A stretch of DNA of 30,175 bases from positions 1 to 30,175 of the IMG/VR virus record IMGVR_UViG_3300017951_000073; one strand, 5' to 3'. The position numbers and the translations under genes were made by a program. Position 1 is the stretch's first letter. Each line of letters starts with the position of its first letter. Shown one piece after another: positions 6,163 through 11,215 of this stretch. This stretch comes from a virus. Under the pieces are notes generated by a model. The model did not search any database and was not told where the DNA came from. It was given only the letters and a program-made list of their open reading frames with translations.

Positions 6163-6325
6163 CAATAGCTTTGAACACCTTGGTTGCAGTTGAGTAACGC
6201 AAGTCAACACCGTTCTTTGCACGATAGAATGTTGACGTTGGAATGCCAGCGTGAGTGAATGCATCAATCAATCTCACGCTGGCTCTCTGGGATTCACTAG
6301 ATAAAACATCAATGTAACTAAGCAT
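6122..6325 (-). CDS. Cro/C1-type repressor-like protein
   Basis: 67 residues. A compact helix-turn-helix (RLIDAFTHAGIPTSTFYRAK, then NGVDLRYSTATKVFKAIGEL) fills nearly the whole protein, as in small phage Cro-like regulators. The recognition helix is IPTSTFYRAKNG. The start ATG is 6325, with no Shine-Dalgarno and with promoter elements so close that the transcript would begin at or next to the ATG: a leaderless message, as for lambda cI from PRM. TGCA-type palindromes directly upstream suggest it binds its own promoter and the two similar sites at the ends of the operon. Repressor role is inferred. Confidence 0.72.
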   Translation of the reverse strand: MLSYIDVLSSESQRASVRLIDAFTHAGIPTSTFYRAKNGVDLRYSTATKVFKAIGELSTLQRADRSN

Positions 6326-6326
6326 G

Positions 6327-6360
6327 ATGCATGATTATGCATTCATGCAGTTAGTGTCAA
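6327..6360 (-). promoter_or_regulatory. Leftward promoter with operators for the XRE regulator
   Basis: On the minus strand a perfect -35 TTGACA (6360-6355) is followed at 15 bases by CATAAT (6339-6334, 5 of 6). Within and around it lie TGCATTCATGCA (6338-6349, matching the operator core at 4414-4425 and 9376-9387) and a second inverted repeat ATGCAT-N4-ATGCAT (6327-6342). Initiation about 7 bases after the -10 would fall on the ATG at 6325. The -35 includes the stop codon of the upstream gene. Confidence 0.65.
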
Positions 6361-6569
6361 CGATTTATTTTTTCTAGTGCGTATTGCGCCCAGCGTTTAG
6401 TGCCATTTGTTTTCATGTCAGTGCGAATGATGTGACCATCATCTCGCAAGTCACGGATGCGTGAAGCCAAGCGCATGCACCCAAACATATCAAGAGCCTC
6501 AAGCTGTGTGATAGTTTTGCCTGCATACATGTAGTTCAAGATTGCAAGTTTTTGATTAGCTAGTTCCAT
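6357..6569 (-). CDS. Small winged-helix DNA-binding protein
   Basis: 70 residues. The sequence LNYMYAGKTITQLEALDMFG, CMRLASRIRDLRDDGHIIRT then NGTKRWAQYALE is a helix-turn-helix plus wing of the kind common in small phage regulators: ITQLEALDMFG as first HTH helix, MRLASRIRDLR as recognition helix, wing to the end. I chose ATG 6569 because GGAGAAC lies 6 bases before it and it overlaps the previous stop (TGATG); an ATG 15 bases upstream is inside the previous gene and has no such site. Target unknown. Confidence 0.72.
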   Translation of the reverse strand: MELANQKLAILNYMYAGKTITQLEALDMFGCMRLASRIRDLRDDGHIIRTDMKTNGTKRWAQYALEKINR

Positions 6570-6790
6570 CACTTTGTTCTCCATACACGATAAGTATTAT
6601 CTTCTAGTTTGCGAATTGTAGCCGCCGCTTCTCCATCTGCTTGGCGTCTTAAACGCTGAACAAGAGCCTGTGCTACACTAGCATTTGGCAATACAACAGA
6701 ATCTCCAACAGACATTTTGTCTGCTATTGGTCTAATTTCACCATGTCTTCCACGCGCTTGTGGCATTGGTATATTCTTTTCGATTTTCAT
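6569..6790 (-). CDS. Conserved small phage protein (MKIEKNIPMP type)
   Basis: 73 residues beginning MKIEKNIPMP, then MSVGDSVVLPNASVAQALVQ and basic helix RLRRQADGEAA, ending NTYRVWRTK. This layout (short strand, 'M-VGDS-V-P', arginine-rich helix, terminal RVWR) recurs in small early proteins of many phages, without known function. Start is ATG 6790 with AAGGAG upstream; an ATG at 6808 contains that ribosome site and is less likely. It overlaps both neighbours by a few bases. Confidence 0.7.
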   Translation of the reverse strand: MKIEKNIPMPQARGRHGEIRPIADKMSVGDSVVLPNASVAQALVQRLRRQADGEAAATIRKLEDNTYRVWRTK

Positions 6791-7008
6791 TCTATTACTC
6801 CTTTCCATTTGTTACGCATGCATTCCATGCATGCTCCATTGGACACCATGCGTTCTGCAAAGTGACCTTTAAAACAGGGTTCACCTGTAAAATAGAAGCG
6901 CATTCCTTTATGTCTTGCGCGTTCTCTAGTGATGCGGCGACCATTCCAATGGTCGATGCTTACAAGTTCTAGTGCTTTGCGTAGTTCATTCCATGTAGGT
7001 ACAGTCAT
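6787..7008 (-). CDS. Small zinc-binding phage protein
   Basis: 73 residues from ATG 7008. The C-terminal half reads YFTGEPCFKGHFAERMVSNG followed by ACMECMRNKW, a Cys-x3-His ... Cys-x2-Cys pattern that should bind one zinc. The basic stretch NGRRITRERARHKG lies before it. Proteins with the YFTGxPCxxGH...CxxC pattern are frequent in phage genomes and loosely recall HNH/recombination-endonuclease-VII zinc centres, but the catalytic part is not evident. GAGGATG precedes the start, and the ATG overlaps the previous stop (ATGA). Confidence 0.68.
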   Translation of the reverse strand: MTVPTWNELRKALELVSIDHWNGRRITRERARHKGMRFYFTGEPCFKGHFAERMVSNGACMECMRNKWKGVIE

Positions 7009-7193
7009 CTTGCATCCTCTGGATATAAGGATTGAGTTGTGTAGTATATTACATCCCAATTTATACCTATGTTTGCATCGTGATTTTCTTTGAGATTGTG
7101 CAAAACATTAAGTGCTTGTTTGGTTGTAAGCCATTCGCATGTGTTCAACACATCTTCAACAGACCATACAATTTCAATTTCATCATTACTCAT
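7005..7193 (-). CDS. Small acidic protein, unknown
   Basis: 62 residues, acidic N-terminus (MSNDEIEIVWSVEDVLN), helical middle (WLTTKQALNVLHNLKENHDA) and aromatic C-terminus. No family recognised. AAGGAGA lies 9 bases before ATG 7193, and both ends overlap neighbours by ATGA, so it is clearly a translated member of the early operon. Small acidic early phage proteins are often inhibitors of host enzymes, but nothing here shows that. Confidence 0.65.
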   Translation of the reverse strand: MSNDEIEIVWSVEDVLNTCEWLTTKQALNVLHNLKENHDANIGINWDVIYYTTQSLYPEDAR

Positions 7194-7447
7194 CGTTCTG
7201 TCTCCTTGATTAGAATCTCACCACCTGTTGCTTTCCAATTGCCAATATCAAATGCTGTATCGAAAGCATCATCTGGTGTTTCAGCATATACAACTTGGTA
7301 AACTGTATACTGAGTCATCCATTTAAGATCATCAGAACCACAGTGTGTGCATAACTCCTGTTCAGAAAACATTTGTTTGTTGCAATGTTTGCACTCTAGA
7401 AACTCTTGAGTTCTTCGGGTGCCTTTGATTTCAGTATGGAATAACAT
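7190..7447 (-). CDS. Small zinc-ribbon protein
   Basis: 85 residues from ATG 7447, chosen because GGAGG lies about 8 bases upstream. Residues LECKHCNKQMFSEQELCTHC contain two CxxC pairs 13 residues apart, a zinc ribbon. The rest (YTVYQVVYAETPDDAFDTAF, DIGNWKATGGEIL) looks like a small alpha/beta segment. Role unknown. Coupled to both neighbours by overlap. Confidence 0.65.
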   Translation of the reverse strand: MLFHTEIKGTRRTQEFLECKHCNKQMFSEQELCTHCGSDDLKWMTQYTVYQVVYAETPDDAFDTAFDIGNWKATGGEILIKETER

Positions 7448-7640
7448 CGTCCAAATCCTCCGGTGGGTGTGCGGCTTCCCATGCCGCCACTGCGCGTGAA
7501 AGAAATTTATCTCTGTTAAACTTTGGATTTGTATCTGCAAGTTTATCAGCCATTTGGTGAATGTATGTAGGCCATGGTAAAAGTGGCGCTACATGATCTG
7601 CAAGATACTCAAAGTGTCGTTGTTGCATTAGTGTTGCCAT
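7431..7640 (-). CDS. Conserved small phage protein, unknown
   Basis: 69 residues: helical, with EYLADHVAPLLPWPTYIHQM and KFNRDKFLSRAVAAWEAAHP, ending acidic (EDLDDVIPY). The pattern 'hyeyla..lap...wp..i..la..l...np.Fnr..F...a...we' recurs in marine phage genomes with no function known to me. GGAGGTAAAGTA before the ATG is a strong ribosome site, and the ATG overlaps the previous stop (TAATG). Confidence 0.65.
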   Translation of the reverse strand: MATLMQQRHFEYLADHVAPLLPWPTYIHQMADKLADTNPKFNRDKFLSRAVAAWEAAHPPEDLDDVIPY

Positions 7641-7852
7641 TACTTTACCTCCTTCAAAACCATTTCTTTGATTTCGTTTCTGTCTCGTGCAACCACTTCT
7701 TCATATGTGCCAACAATTCTTTGCAATGCAAATTGTGCAGAGCTGATGTCATACTTGAAGTTTGAGTTTTCTGATTCGGCACGATCCATCAACTTGTTGA
7801 TAAGATTCAGTGCAACTTTAGCTTGTATGTATAGTGAGTAATTGTCTGACAT
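7640..7852 (-). CDS. Small helical protein, unknown
   Basis: 70 residues from ATG 7852, chosen because AGGAGAAC lies 5-6 bases upstream; the frame is open further but that part covers a hairpin. Predicted all-helical (LYIQAKVALNLINKLMDRAE, DISSAQFALQRIVGTYEEVV) with a charged C-terminus (RNEIKEMVLKEVK). No family recognised. It is the first gene after the internal hairpin of the operon. Confidence 0.6.
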   Translation of the reverse strand: MSDNYSLYIQAKVALNLINKLMDRAESENSNFKYDISSAQFALQRIVGTYEEVVARDRNEIKEMVLKEVK

Positions 7853-7884
7853 ATTGTTCTCCTGATTAAGTGATGATGAGGATG

Positions 7885-7911
7885 ACTGCCCCTCACCCAA
7901 GCGGGGGCAGT
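7885..7911 (-). terminator. Perfect hairpin after the DUF932 gene (attenuator or processing site)
   Basis: ACTGCCCC (7885-7892) and GGGGCAGT (7904-7911) form a perfect 8-bp GC-rich stem with an 11-base loop, directly behind the DUF932 stop codon in the leftward sense. No U-tract follows, so it is more likely a partial terminator or an RNA-stability element that sets different levels for the genes on either side. The stem sequence resembles the one at 1632-1679. Confidence 0.5.
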
Positions 7912-7923
7912 TATCCGAATCAG

Positions 7924-8796
7924 TTAAGCTACTTGCCATGCGTTAGACTTGAATGCTTTGGTCAATGCATTCTCGCGCAAACGCTGAGTGTTAGCTGGTG
8001 ATTTGTTGGCATCTGTATGCGTTGCCCAATAGGTGCAAGCGTTGTACAAAGCCCACTTGTTAGTGCCAAGAGTGTTAGACTCCTTGCCCCAGATACCCAT
8101 GAGGTTGTCAAGCTGACGCTCGTTGACCTTGGATTTACTGGTATTTGTTTTGACATTGCAAAGTGTAGCTGAGAAGAATGCCTCAGCGATTGCATCACTG
8201 ACATGTATTGCCATCCATTCTTTGTACATAGCTGGTGTATCTAGAAATGATTGAAGGCCAGCATGTATCTTGGCGGCAGAGCCTTCGACATTGACATTGC
8301 TTGTATGCTTTGCCCATGTGTTAGCTACTGTGTCTGCTGTTGTGCAACCATTGAGACACCAAAGACGAATGCCTTGAGCGATCTGTTGGAATGCCCAGCT
8401 ACCATCGTATGAGTTAAAGAACTTAATCTGAAACTTGATGTAGTCATCTTTGACTGGTTGCACAGTGACATCGTTGAATGTGATAACGCCGCGCATCTTT
8501 GCGCCGTTGTCAAATACTTCAACGCTAGATGTGTAGTCATAGCTGATGTTTGCTTTAGCTACAGCATCGAACACTGAGTTCACAACGTCATCATGTTTGA
8601 TTGCTTTGTACTTAGAACCGTGAACACCAAGTACTTCGTGTGTATCAGTGCGAACAATGCAACGTGCCATTGATGGTGGTACATTGTGATAGTGTGGATC
8701 ACCGTCTTTGATGGCGGCTAAGTCCCATGTTTCTACAGGGAATGACCAGTCATCTGTTACACACATGTGGTCGTTAATGTTAGATAGTTCATTCAT
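7924..8796 (-). CDS. DUF932 phage/plasmid-like protein
   Basis: 290 residues. Landmarks of the family are the early ARCIVRTDTHEVLGVHGSKYK, the central FKIQ-type strand followed by FNSYDGSWAFQQIAQGIRLW with CLNGC (the SxDGSxA...RxxCxNG signature), KHTSNVN, and the C-terminal WALYNACTYWATHT. DUF932 proteins are common on phages and plasmids; their biochemical role is not settled, though DNA metabolism has been suggested. Being near the front of the early operon suggests early, abundant expression. Strong AAGGAGAAC site; the ATG overlaps the preceding stop (ATGA). Confidence 0.85.
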   Translation of the reverse strand: MNELSNINDHMCVTDDWSFPVETWDLAAIKDGDPHYHNVPPSMARCIVRTDTHEVLGVHGSKYKAIKHDDVVNSVFDAVAKANISYDYTSSVEVFDNGAKMRGVITFNDVTVQPVKDDYIKFQIKFFNSYDGSWAFQQIAQGIRLWCLNGCTTADTVANTWAKHTSNVNVEGSAAKIHAGLQSFLDTPAMYKEWMAIHVSDAIAEAFFSATLCNVKTNTSKSKVNERQLDNLMGIWGKESNTLGTNKWALYNACTYWATHTDANKSPANTQRLRENALTKAFKSNAWQVA

Positions 8797-9026
8797 GATG
8801 TTCTCCTTTTCATTTTGTCACCATCTAGATAATACAGGCCATGAAAGCGATATAATCCTGACCTGTTCCTTGTGCAGACACGCACGAAATTATATTCTTT
8901 TCCGAATGCATCGGCTTGTCTGCGCAAATCCTTGCCCATCTGGTTTAACGAATGAGCGACAGAATATATTGTCATGCATTCGTTAGTTTGATCAGGCGTA
9001 TGATAATAATATTTTGTTTTTCCCAT
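8793..9026 (-). CDS. Small protein, unknown
   Basis: 77 residues, tyrosine- and arginine-rich: KYYYHTPDQTNECMTIYSVA, LNQMGKDLRRQADAFGKEYN, then RVCTRNRSGLYRFHGLYYLD and a basic end. AGGAG precedes the ATG, placed inside the end of the small membrane-protein gene. No family recognised. Early operon member. Confidence 0.62.
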   Translation of the reverse strand: MGKTKYYYHTPDQTNECMTIYSVAHSLNQMGKDLRRQADAFGKEYNFVRVCTRNRSGLYRFHGLYYLDGDKMKRRTS

Positions 9027-9029
9027 AGC

Positions 9030-9182
9030 TTATCTCCTGTTCAGCCATACGCCACACCCAGCCAGCACCATGCCGAATAATATGAGTGCAATGTGCATGT
9101 AGAATGCATCAGTTGTGTGCGGCTCAATTGTAGTTGCAGATACAAATATAAAAATACCAAGGCATATCAATGTGTTAGGCAT
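9030..9182 (-). CDS. Small two-TM membrane protein
   Basis: 50 residues, short enough to be missed. Two hydrophobic helices, LICLGIFIFVSATTI (about 5-19) and MHIALILFGMVLAGCGVWL (about 29-47), are joined by a short polar loop (EPHTTDAFY), with NRR at the end. GGAGACTAAGT precedes the ATG and the stop codon lies in the ribosome site of the next gene, so translation is well supported. An early, inner-membrane phage peptide could act in superinfection exclusion or membrane takeover; that is conjecture. Confidence 0.62.
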   Translation of the reverse strand: MPNTLICLGIFIFVSATTIEPHTTDAFYMHIALILFGMVLAGCGVWLNRR

Positions 9183-9184
9183 AC

Positions 9185-9361
9185 TTAGTCTCCATACTGT
9201 GGAGTGAAGATGAGAAACTCAATTTCCCAACGACGTTGAGCTAACTTGACTGCGGCTTCATGGTGTTGTTGCTGATTATGAATCCAGTAAGAACCGTATA
9301 GATCTTCATAAGCCTCATCATAAAGTCTTTCCATAATTTCTTGGTTCTGTGTGTTAGACAT
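9185..9361 (-). CDS. First gene of the leftward early operon, unknown acidic protein
   Basis: 58 residues from ATG 9361, chosen because AAGGAGAACGAA precedes it. The sequence is acidic and aromatic (MERLYDEAYEDLYGSYWIHN) and then helical (HHEAAVKLAQRRWEIEFLIF). No family recognised. As the first gene behind the early promoter it would be the earliest and strongest expressed phage protein, typical of host-takeover peptides, though nothing in the sequence proves this. Confidence 0.62.
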   Translation of the reverse strand: MSNTQNQEIMERLYDEAYEDLYGSYWIHNQQQHHEAAVKLAQRRWEIEFLIFTPQYGD

Positions 9362-9373
9362 TTCGTTCTCCTT

Positions 9374-9416
9374 ACTGCACATATGCAGTATATATGATTA
9401 GGTTGCACACTGCAAC
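9374..9416 (-). promoter_or_regulatory. Main leftward early promoter with two operator types
   Basis: On the minus strand TTGCAG (9415-9410) and TATACT (9392-9387, 5 of 6) are spaced 17 bases. Two palindromes overlap them: GTTGC-N5-GCAAC at 9402-9416 covers the -35, and ACTGCACATATGCAGT (9374-9389, one mismatched pair) covers the -10 to start region. The first matches sites in the late region (14934, 18223); the second matches the sites at 4412 and 6338. AAGGAG and the first ATG follow immediately. Confidence 0.65.
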
Positions 9417-9473
9417 GAATAAAAATTCTGATGTTGTAGTTTGTGAAAGTCGCGCGGCAAATACTCCACCGAT

Positions 9474-9535
9474 GCGGGGCCTCCCCGCCACGCCCCGAAG
9501 GGGCGGGCGAAGCCAAGCCCCAAGGGGCTGGCTTC
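9474..9535. repeat. Array of three GC-rich hairpins
   Basis: Three hairpins lie end to end: GCGGGG/CCCCGC (9474-9488), CGCCCC/GGGGCG (9491-9505), and a longer one at 9509-9535 made of GAAGCC and AGCCCC pairing with GGGGCT and GGCTTC around a 2-base loop, with one bulged base. The DNA is much richer in G+C than the genes around it. No ORF on either strand looks coding. The third is followed by TTT on the + strand, so it may stop rightward transcription. Confidence 0.6.
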
Positions 9536-9564
9536 TTTGCGGGTCGGGGTAGCTCACACTGCCA

Positions 9565-9600
9565 CAAAAAAAGCCCCGCTAGCCGAAGCTAGCGAGGCTT
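9565..9600 (-). terminator. Strong rho-independent terminator
   Basis: In the leftward sense AAGCCTCGCTAGC (9600-9588), loop TTCG and GCTAGCGGGGCTT (9583-9571) form a 13-bp stem with one mismatch, closed by a UUCG-type tetraloop and followed by a run of seven T. It lies 12 bases behind the stop codon of the 9613-10041 gene, so that gene is a separate leftward unit that does not feed the early operon. Confidence 0.85.
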
Positions 9601-9612
9601 GGTGTTTGGCGT

Positions 9613-10041
9613 TTATGACGCTGACTTGTTGTCGGCGTAACGCTTGGCATATGAGTCGAGAAGACGGTCAGCGGCTTTGGCTGAGTCTTCAGACTTCTTG
9701 TGCTGTTCTGGGAACAGTTGCTGTGAAGCCTGAAGCAAGTACGCTCTCCAATCTTCGTTGATAGCAATCTGGAACTTCAACCATTCGATGTCACGATCGT
9801 TCTGTAACATCTTGTCTTGGTCAATGGCAGTGCCTTTTTCTTGTTGCTTGACAAACATGTCATAGTTTTCAGCATCGAGCTTTTCAATACGTTCATTTTT
9901 GTTCTTGGTATTGTAATCAACAGCGTTAATGTGACCCTGCAAGTGGTATGCAATTTGAGAGCCGACAGTGCGATCCGAAATCGTGAACATACGCTGAGCG
10001 TCAAGAGCCAGACCATTTTTAGAAGTAAGTACTTTAGACAT
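9613..10041 (-). CDS. Monocistronic phage protein, unknown
   Basis: 142 residues. The N-terminus (MSKVLTSKNGLALDAQRMFT, ISDRTVGSQIAYHLQGHINA) is followed by a long helical stretch rich in Asp, Lys and Gln (DRDIEWLKFQIAINEDWRAY, then QQLFPEQHKKSEDSAKAADR). No family recognised. AAAGGAGAAC is the ribosome site. The gene has its own strong terminator, and a perfect GGCGATG-N6-CATCGCC hairpin (10061-10080) in its leader just upstream of the ribosome site, so it is regulated apart from the early operon. A 17-base part of its coding sequence recurs inverted at 10360-10376. Confidence 0.68.
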   Translation of the reverse strand: MSKVLTSKNGLALDAQRMFTISDRTVGSQIAYHLQGHINAVDYNTKNKNERIEKLDAENYDMFVKQQEKGTAIDQDKMLQNDRDIEWLKFQIAINEDWRAYLLQASQQLFPEQHKKSEDSAKAADRLLDSYAKRYADNKSAS

Positions 10042-10113
10042 AACAGTTCTCCTTTACAGTGGCGATGAACAGCCATCGCCTTACGGGTCTTGCCTCCGCA
10101 TGGGCTGGGGCAA

Positions 10114-10223
10114 CAAGCAAGTCAGGCTCGGCCGGCGTGCCAGTTTGACCCAGCCCGCTTGCCCGCAAGGGCATGATAAGCGCGGGCTGGCTAGGCAAAC
10201 TGAGCATGGGCGAGACTTGCTTG
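10114..10223. repeat. 110-nt nested hairpin
   Basis: Four stems nest in order. CAAGCAAGTC (10114-10123) pairs with GACTTGCTTG (10214-10223), CAGTTTG (10141-10147) with CAAACTG (10196-10202), CCAGCCCGC (10150-10158) with GCGGGCTGG (10182-10190), and TGCCC (10160-10164) with GGGCA (10169-10173) around GCAA. All are perfect within the stem. This is far more pairing than expected by chance and would form a long rod in RNA or a cruciform in DNA. Confidence 0.7.
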
Positions 10224-10380
10224 GGGCAACAGTTTATGCGAGGCTTAGACCCTAGTTGGCGATGACTGTTTATTGACGCTGGAAAGACAGAGAACTGTTT
10301 GGCTAAAGTGCGCAACGGAGAAAAATGGGCTGGGTCGCAGACATCAGTGTAGGTTCTAAGATTTCGGATCGCACTGGCGG

Positions 10381-10466
10381 GGTAGGTGTGGCCCAAGGGC
10401 TGTGCGCCAGCGCAGTCCTTAGCTTTAGCTAAGCGAGACGCAAGGATCGCTTGGGCCACACCTACC
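10381..10466. repeat. 17-bp perfect terminal stem enclosing two inner hairpins
   Basis: GGTAGGTGTGGCCCAAG (10381-10397) is the exact reverse complement of 10450-10466. Inside lie TGCGC/GCGCA (10403-10414) and CTTAGC/GCTAAG with a TTTA loop (10418-10433). On the + strand TTTT follows (10467-10470), so it could end as a small structured RNA; equally it could be a DNA element such as an origin or packaging site. Confidence 0.7.
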
Positions 10467-10544
10467 TTTTGCAACGTGCCACTTGTGTATGTGTATTCCC
10501 CCGTGTCCTTCGCGTGTTGCTATGCGCGGTGCAACGTCCGGCGT

Positions 10545-10565
10545 GAACAAGGCCGTGCCTTGTTC
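10545..10565. repeat. 9-bp hairpin with 3-base loop
   Basis: GAACAAGGC (10545-10553), loop CGT, GCCTTGTTC (10557-10565); three more pairs outside (one G-T) extend the stem to 12. Part of the structured non-coding block before the terminase genes. Confidence 0.6.
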
Positions 10566-10629
10566 GCGGCGCAACGGCCACTCGCGCCAGCATATCCACG
10601 CGAATTGCCGCGTTCAGCAAGGTGCTTAT

Positions 10630-10665
10630 TTGTGCGTTGACAAAGGTGTCAGAATTGCGTGATGT
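10630..10665 (+). promoter_or_regulatory. Rightward late promoter-like site before TerS
   Basis: The shared 10-mer TTGTGCGTTG (10630-10639) runs into a perfect -35 TTGACA (10637-10642) that also forms an inverted repeat TGACA-N4-TGTCA (10638-10651). A -10 at 17 bases (TGATGT, 10660-10665) is weak, so an activator or a modified polymerase may be needed. The same 10-mer precedes three other late modules. Confidence 0.5.
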
Positions 10666-10703
10666 TTGGGGGGGAACACAAGGGGGGGCAAGTGAGATTG
10701 AGT

Positions 10704-11075
10704 ATGACTGATGTAGTGAAGTTAACCGAGAAACAGTACGCTCTTGTAGATACACTCGTAGCAGAAGGCTGTAGCATCACAGAGGCGGCTGGCAAAGCCG
10801 GTTACGCAGAGGGTGAAAGCGGTAGGGTCAGCGCCAGCCGTGCTTTGCGTCAGCCGCATGTGCAAGCGTACATGATGCAGAGAGTTGGTGAAACACTCGG
10901 TGTTAATGCTACGACAGCGGCGGCGCGCCTTGTCAGGCTTGCCACGGGGGCCAAGAGTGAGTACGTCCAGCTAGAAGCTAGCAAAGATATCTTGGACAGG
11001 GCTGGGTTCAAGGCCCCCGACAAGCATATGCACTTACACAGTGGTGATATTAAAGTCAGTATAGATCTGAGCTAA
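10704..11075 (+). CDS. terS: Terminase small subunit
   Basis: 123 residues from ATG 10704. LTEKQYALVDTLVAEGCSIT then EAAGKAGYAEGESGRVSASR and ALRQPHVQAYM form the N-terminal DNA-binding HTH of small terminases. The C-terminal part (VGETLGVNATTAAARLVRLA, EYVQLEASKDILDRAGF) matches their oligomerisation/TerL-contact region, with the usual 'ILDRAG-K' end. It recognises the packaging site and recruits TerL, encoded about 2.3 kb downstream rather than adjacent. Starts at 10659 or 10662 are possible but lie upstream of the expected transcript start. The structured region before it is a good pac candidate. Confidence 0.82.
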   Translation: MTDVVKLTEKQYALVDTLVAEGCSITEAAGKAGYAEGESGRVSASRALRQPHVQAYMMQRVGETLGVNATTAAARLVRLATGAKSEYVQLEASKDILDRAGFKAPDKHMHLHSGDIKVSIDLS

Positions 11076-11096
11076 ACTAGCCGAGGGCTAGTTTTT
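11074..11096 (+). terminator. Rho-independent terminator after TerS
   Basis: AAACTAGCC (11074-11082), loop GAG, GGCTAGTTT (11086-11094) with the stem running into a TTTTT tract (11092-11096), overlapping the terS stop codon. It separates TerS from the following mini-gene cluster, at least partly. Confidence 0.8.
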
Positions 11097-11118
11097 GCTC
11101 AGGGGGTGGGGGTCAAAA

Positions 11119-11202
11119 ATGGCAATACGTTACTGGCAAGGTGTCTACCACGAACATAAATGCTTAAAAAGGCTCGCAACCAAATTGAAAATATTTTTTT
11201 AG
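11119..11202 (+). CDS. Possible 27-codon basic peptide
   Basis: An ATG behind a G-rich stretch (GGGGGT) opens 27 codons ending in TAG: basic with a hydrophobic end (CLKRLATKLKIFF). It fills the gap between the TerS terminator and the mini-gene cluster. Support is weak, and it may be a leader peptide or chance. Confidence 0.25.
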   Translation: MAIRYWQGVYHEHKCLKRLATKLKIFF

Positions 11203-11215
11203 CTAGAGGTGCGTC

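Larger units (their letters stand above)
10042..10703. other. Long structured non-coding region between divergent units
   Basis: About 660 bases with no convincing gene on either strand. It is richer in G+C than the flanking genes and packed with inverted repeats: 10061-10080, 10114-10223, 10381-10466 and 10545-10565, plus GTTGC-N10-GCAAC at 10516-10535. It sits between the leftward genes and the small terminase gene, where phages place replication origins, pac/cos sites or control RNAs. A weakly supported 35-codon frame (10325-10432, CGGAG before the ATG) lies inside it. Confidence 0.7.

Noticed and set aside
6816-6834. Palindrome GCATGCAT-TCC-ATGCATGC resembling the TGCA operators
   Set aside because: It lies in the coding sequence for a zinc-binding CxxC (CMECM), which explains the repeated TGCATG, has an odd spacing and no promoter elements nearby.
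9537-9761. 74-codon rightward frame antisense to the 9613 gene
   Set aside because: It starts in the hairpin strip, lacks a ribosome site, and the opposite strand has a better-supported gene with ribosome site and terminator.
10325-10432. 35-codon rightward frame with CGGAG before the ATG
   Set aside because: The ribosome site is plausible but the peptide has no recognisable feature and runs through the hairpin element, so I mention it only within the non-coding block.
10381-10466. tRNA or tmRNA at the 17-bp stem element
   Set aside because: The closing stem is far too long and there is no T-loop, D-loop or CCA-type end.
10034-10474. 146-codon leftward open frame across the structured region
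   Set aside because: It overlaps the 9613-10041 gene start and the hairpins, has no ribosome site at its start, and reads as low-order Pro/Ala/Arg-rich sequence produced by GC-rich inverted repeats.
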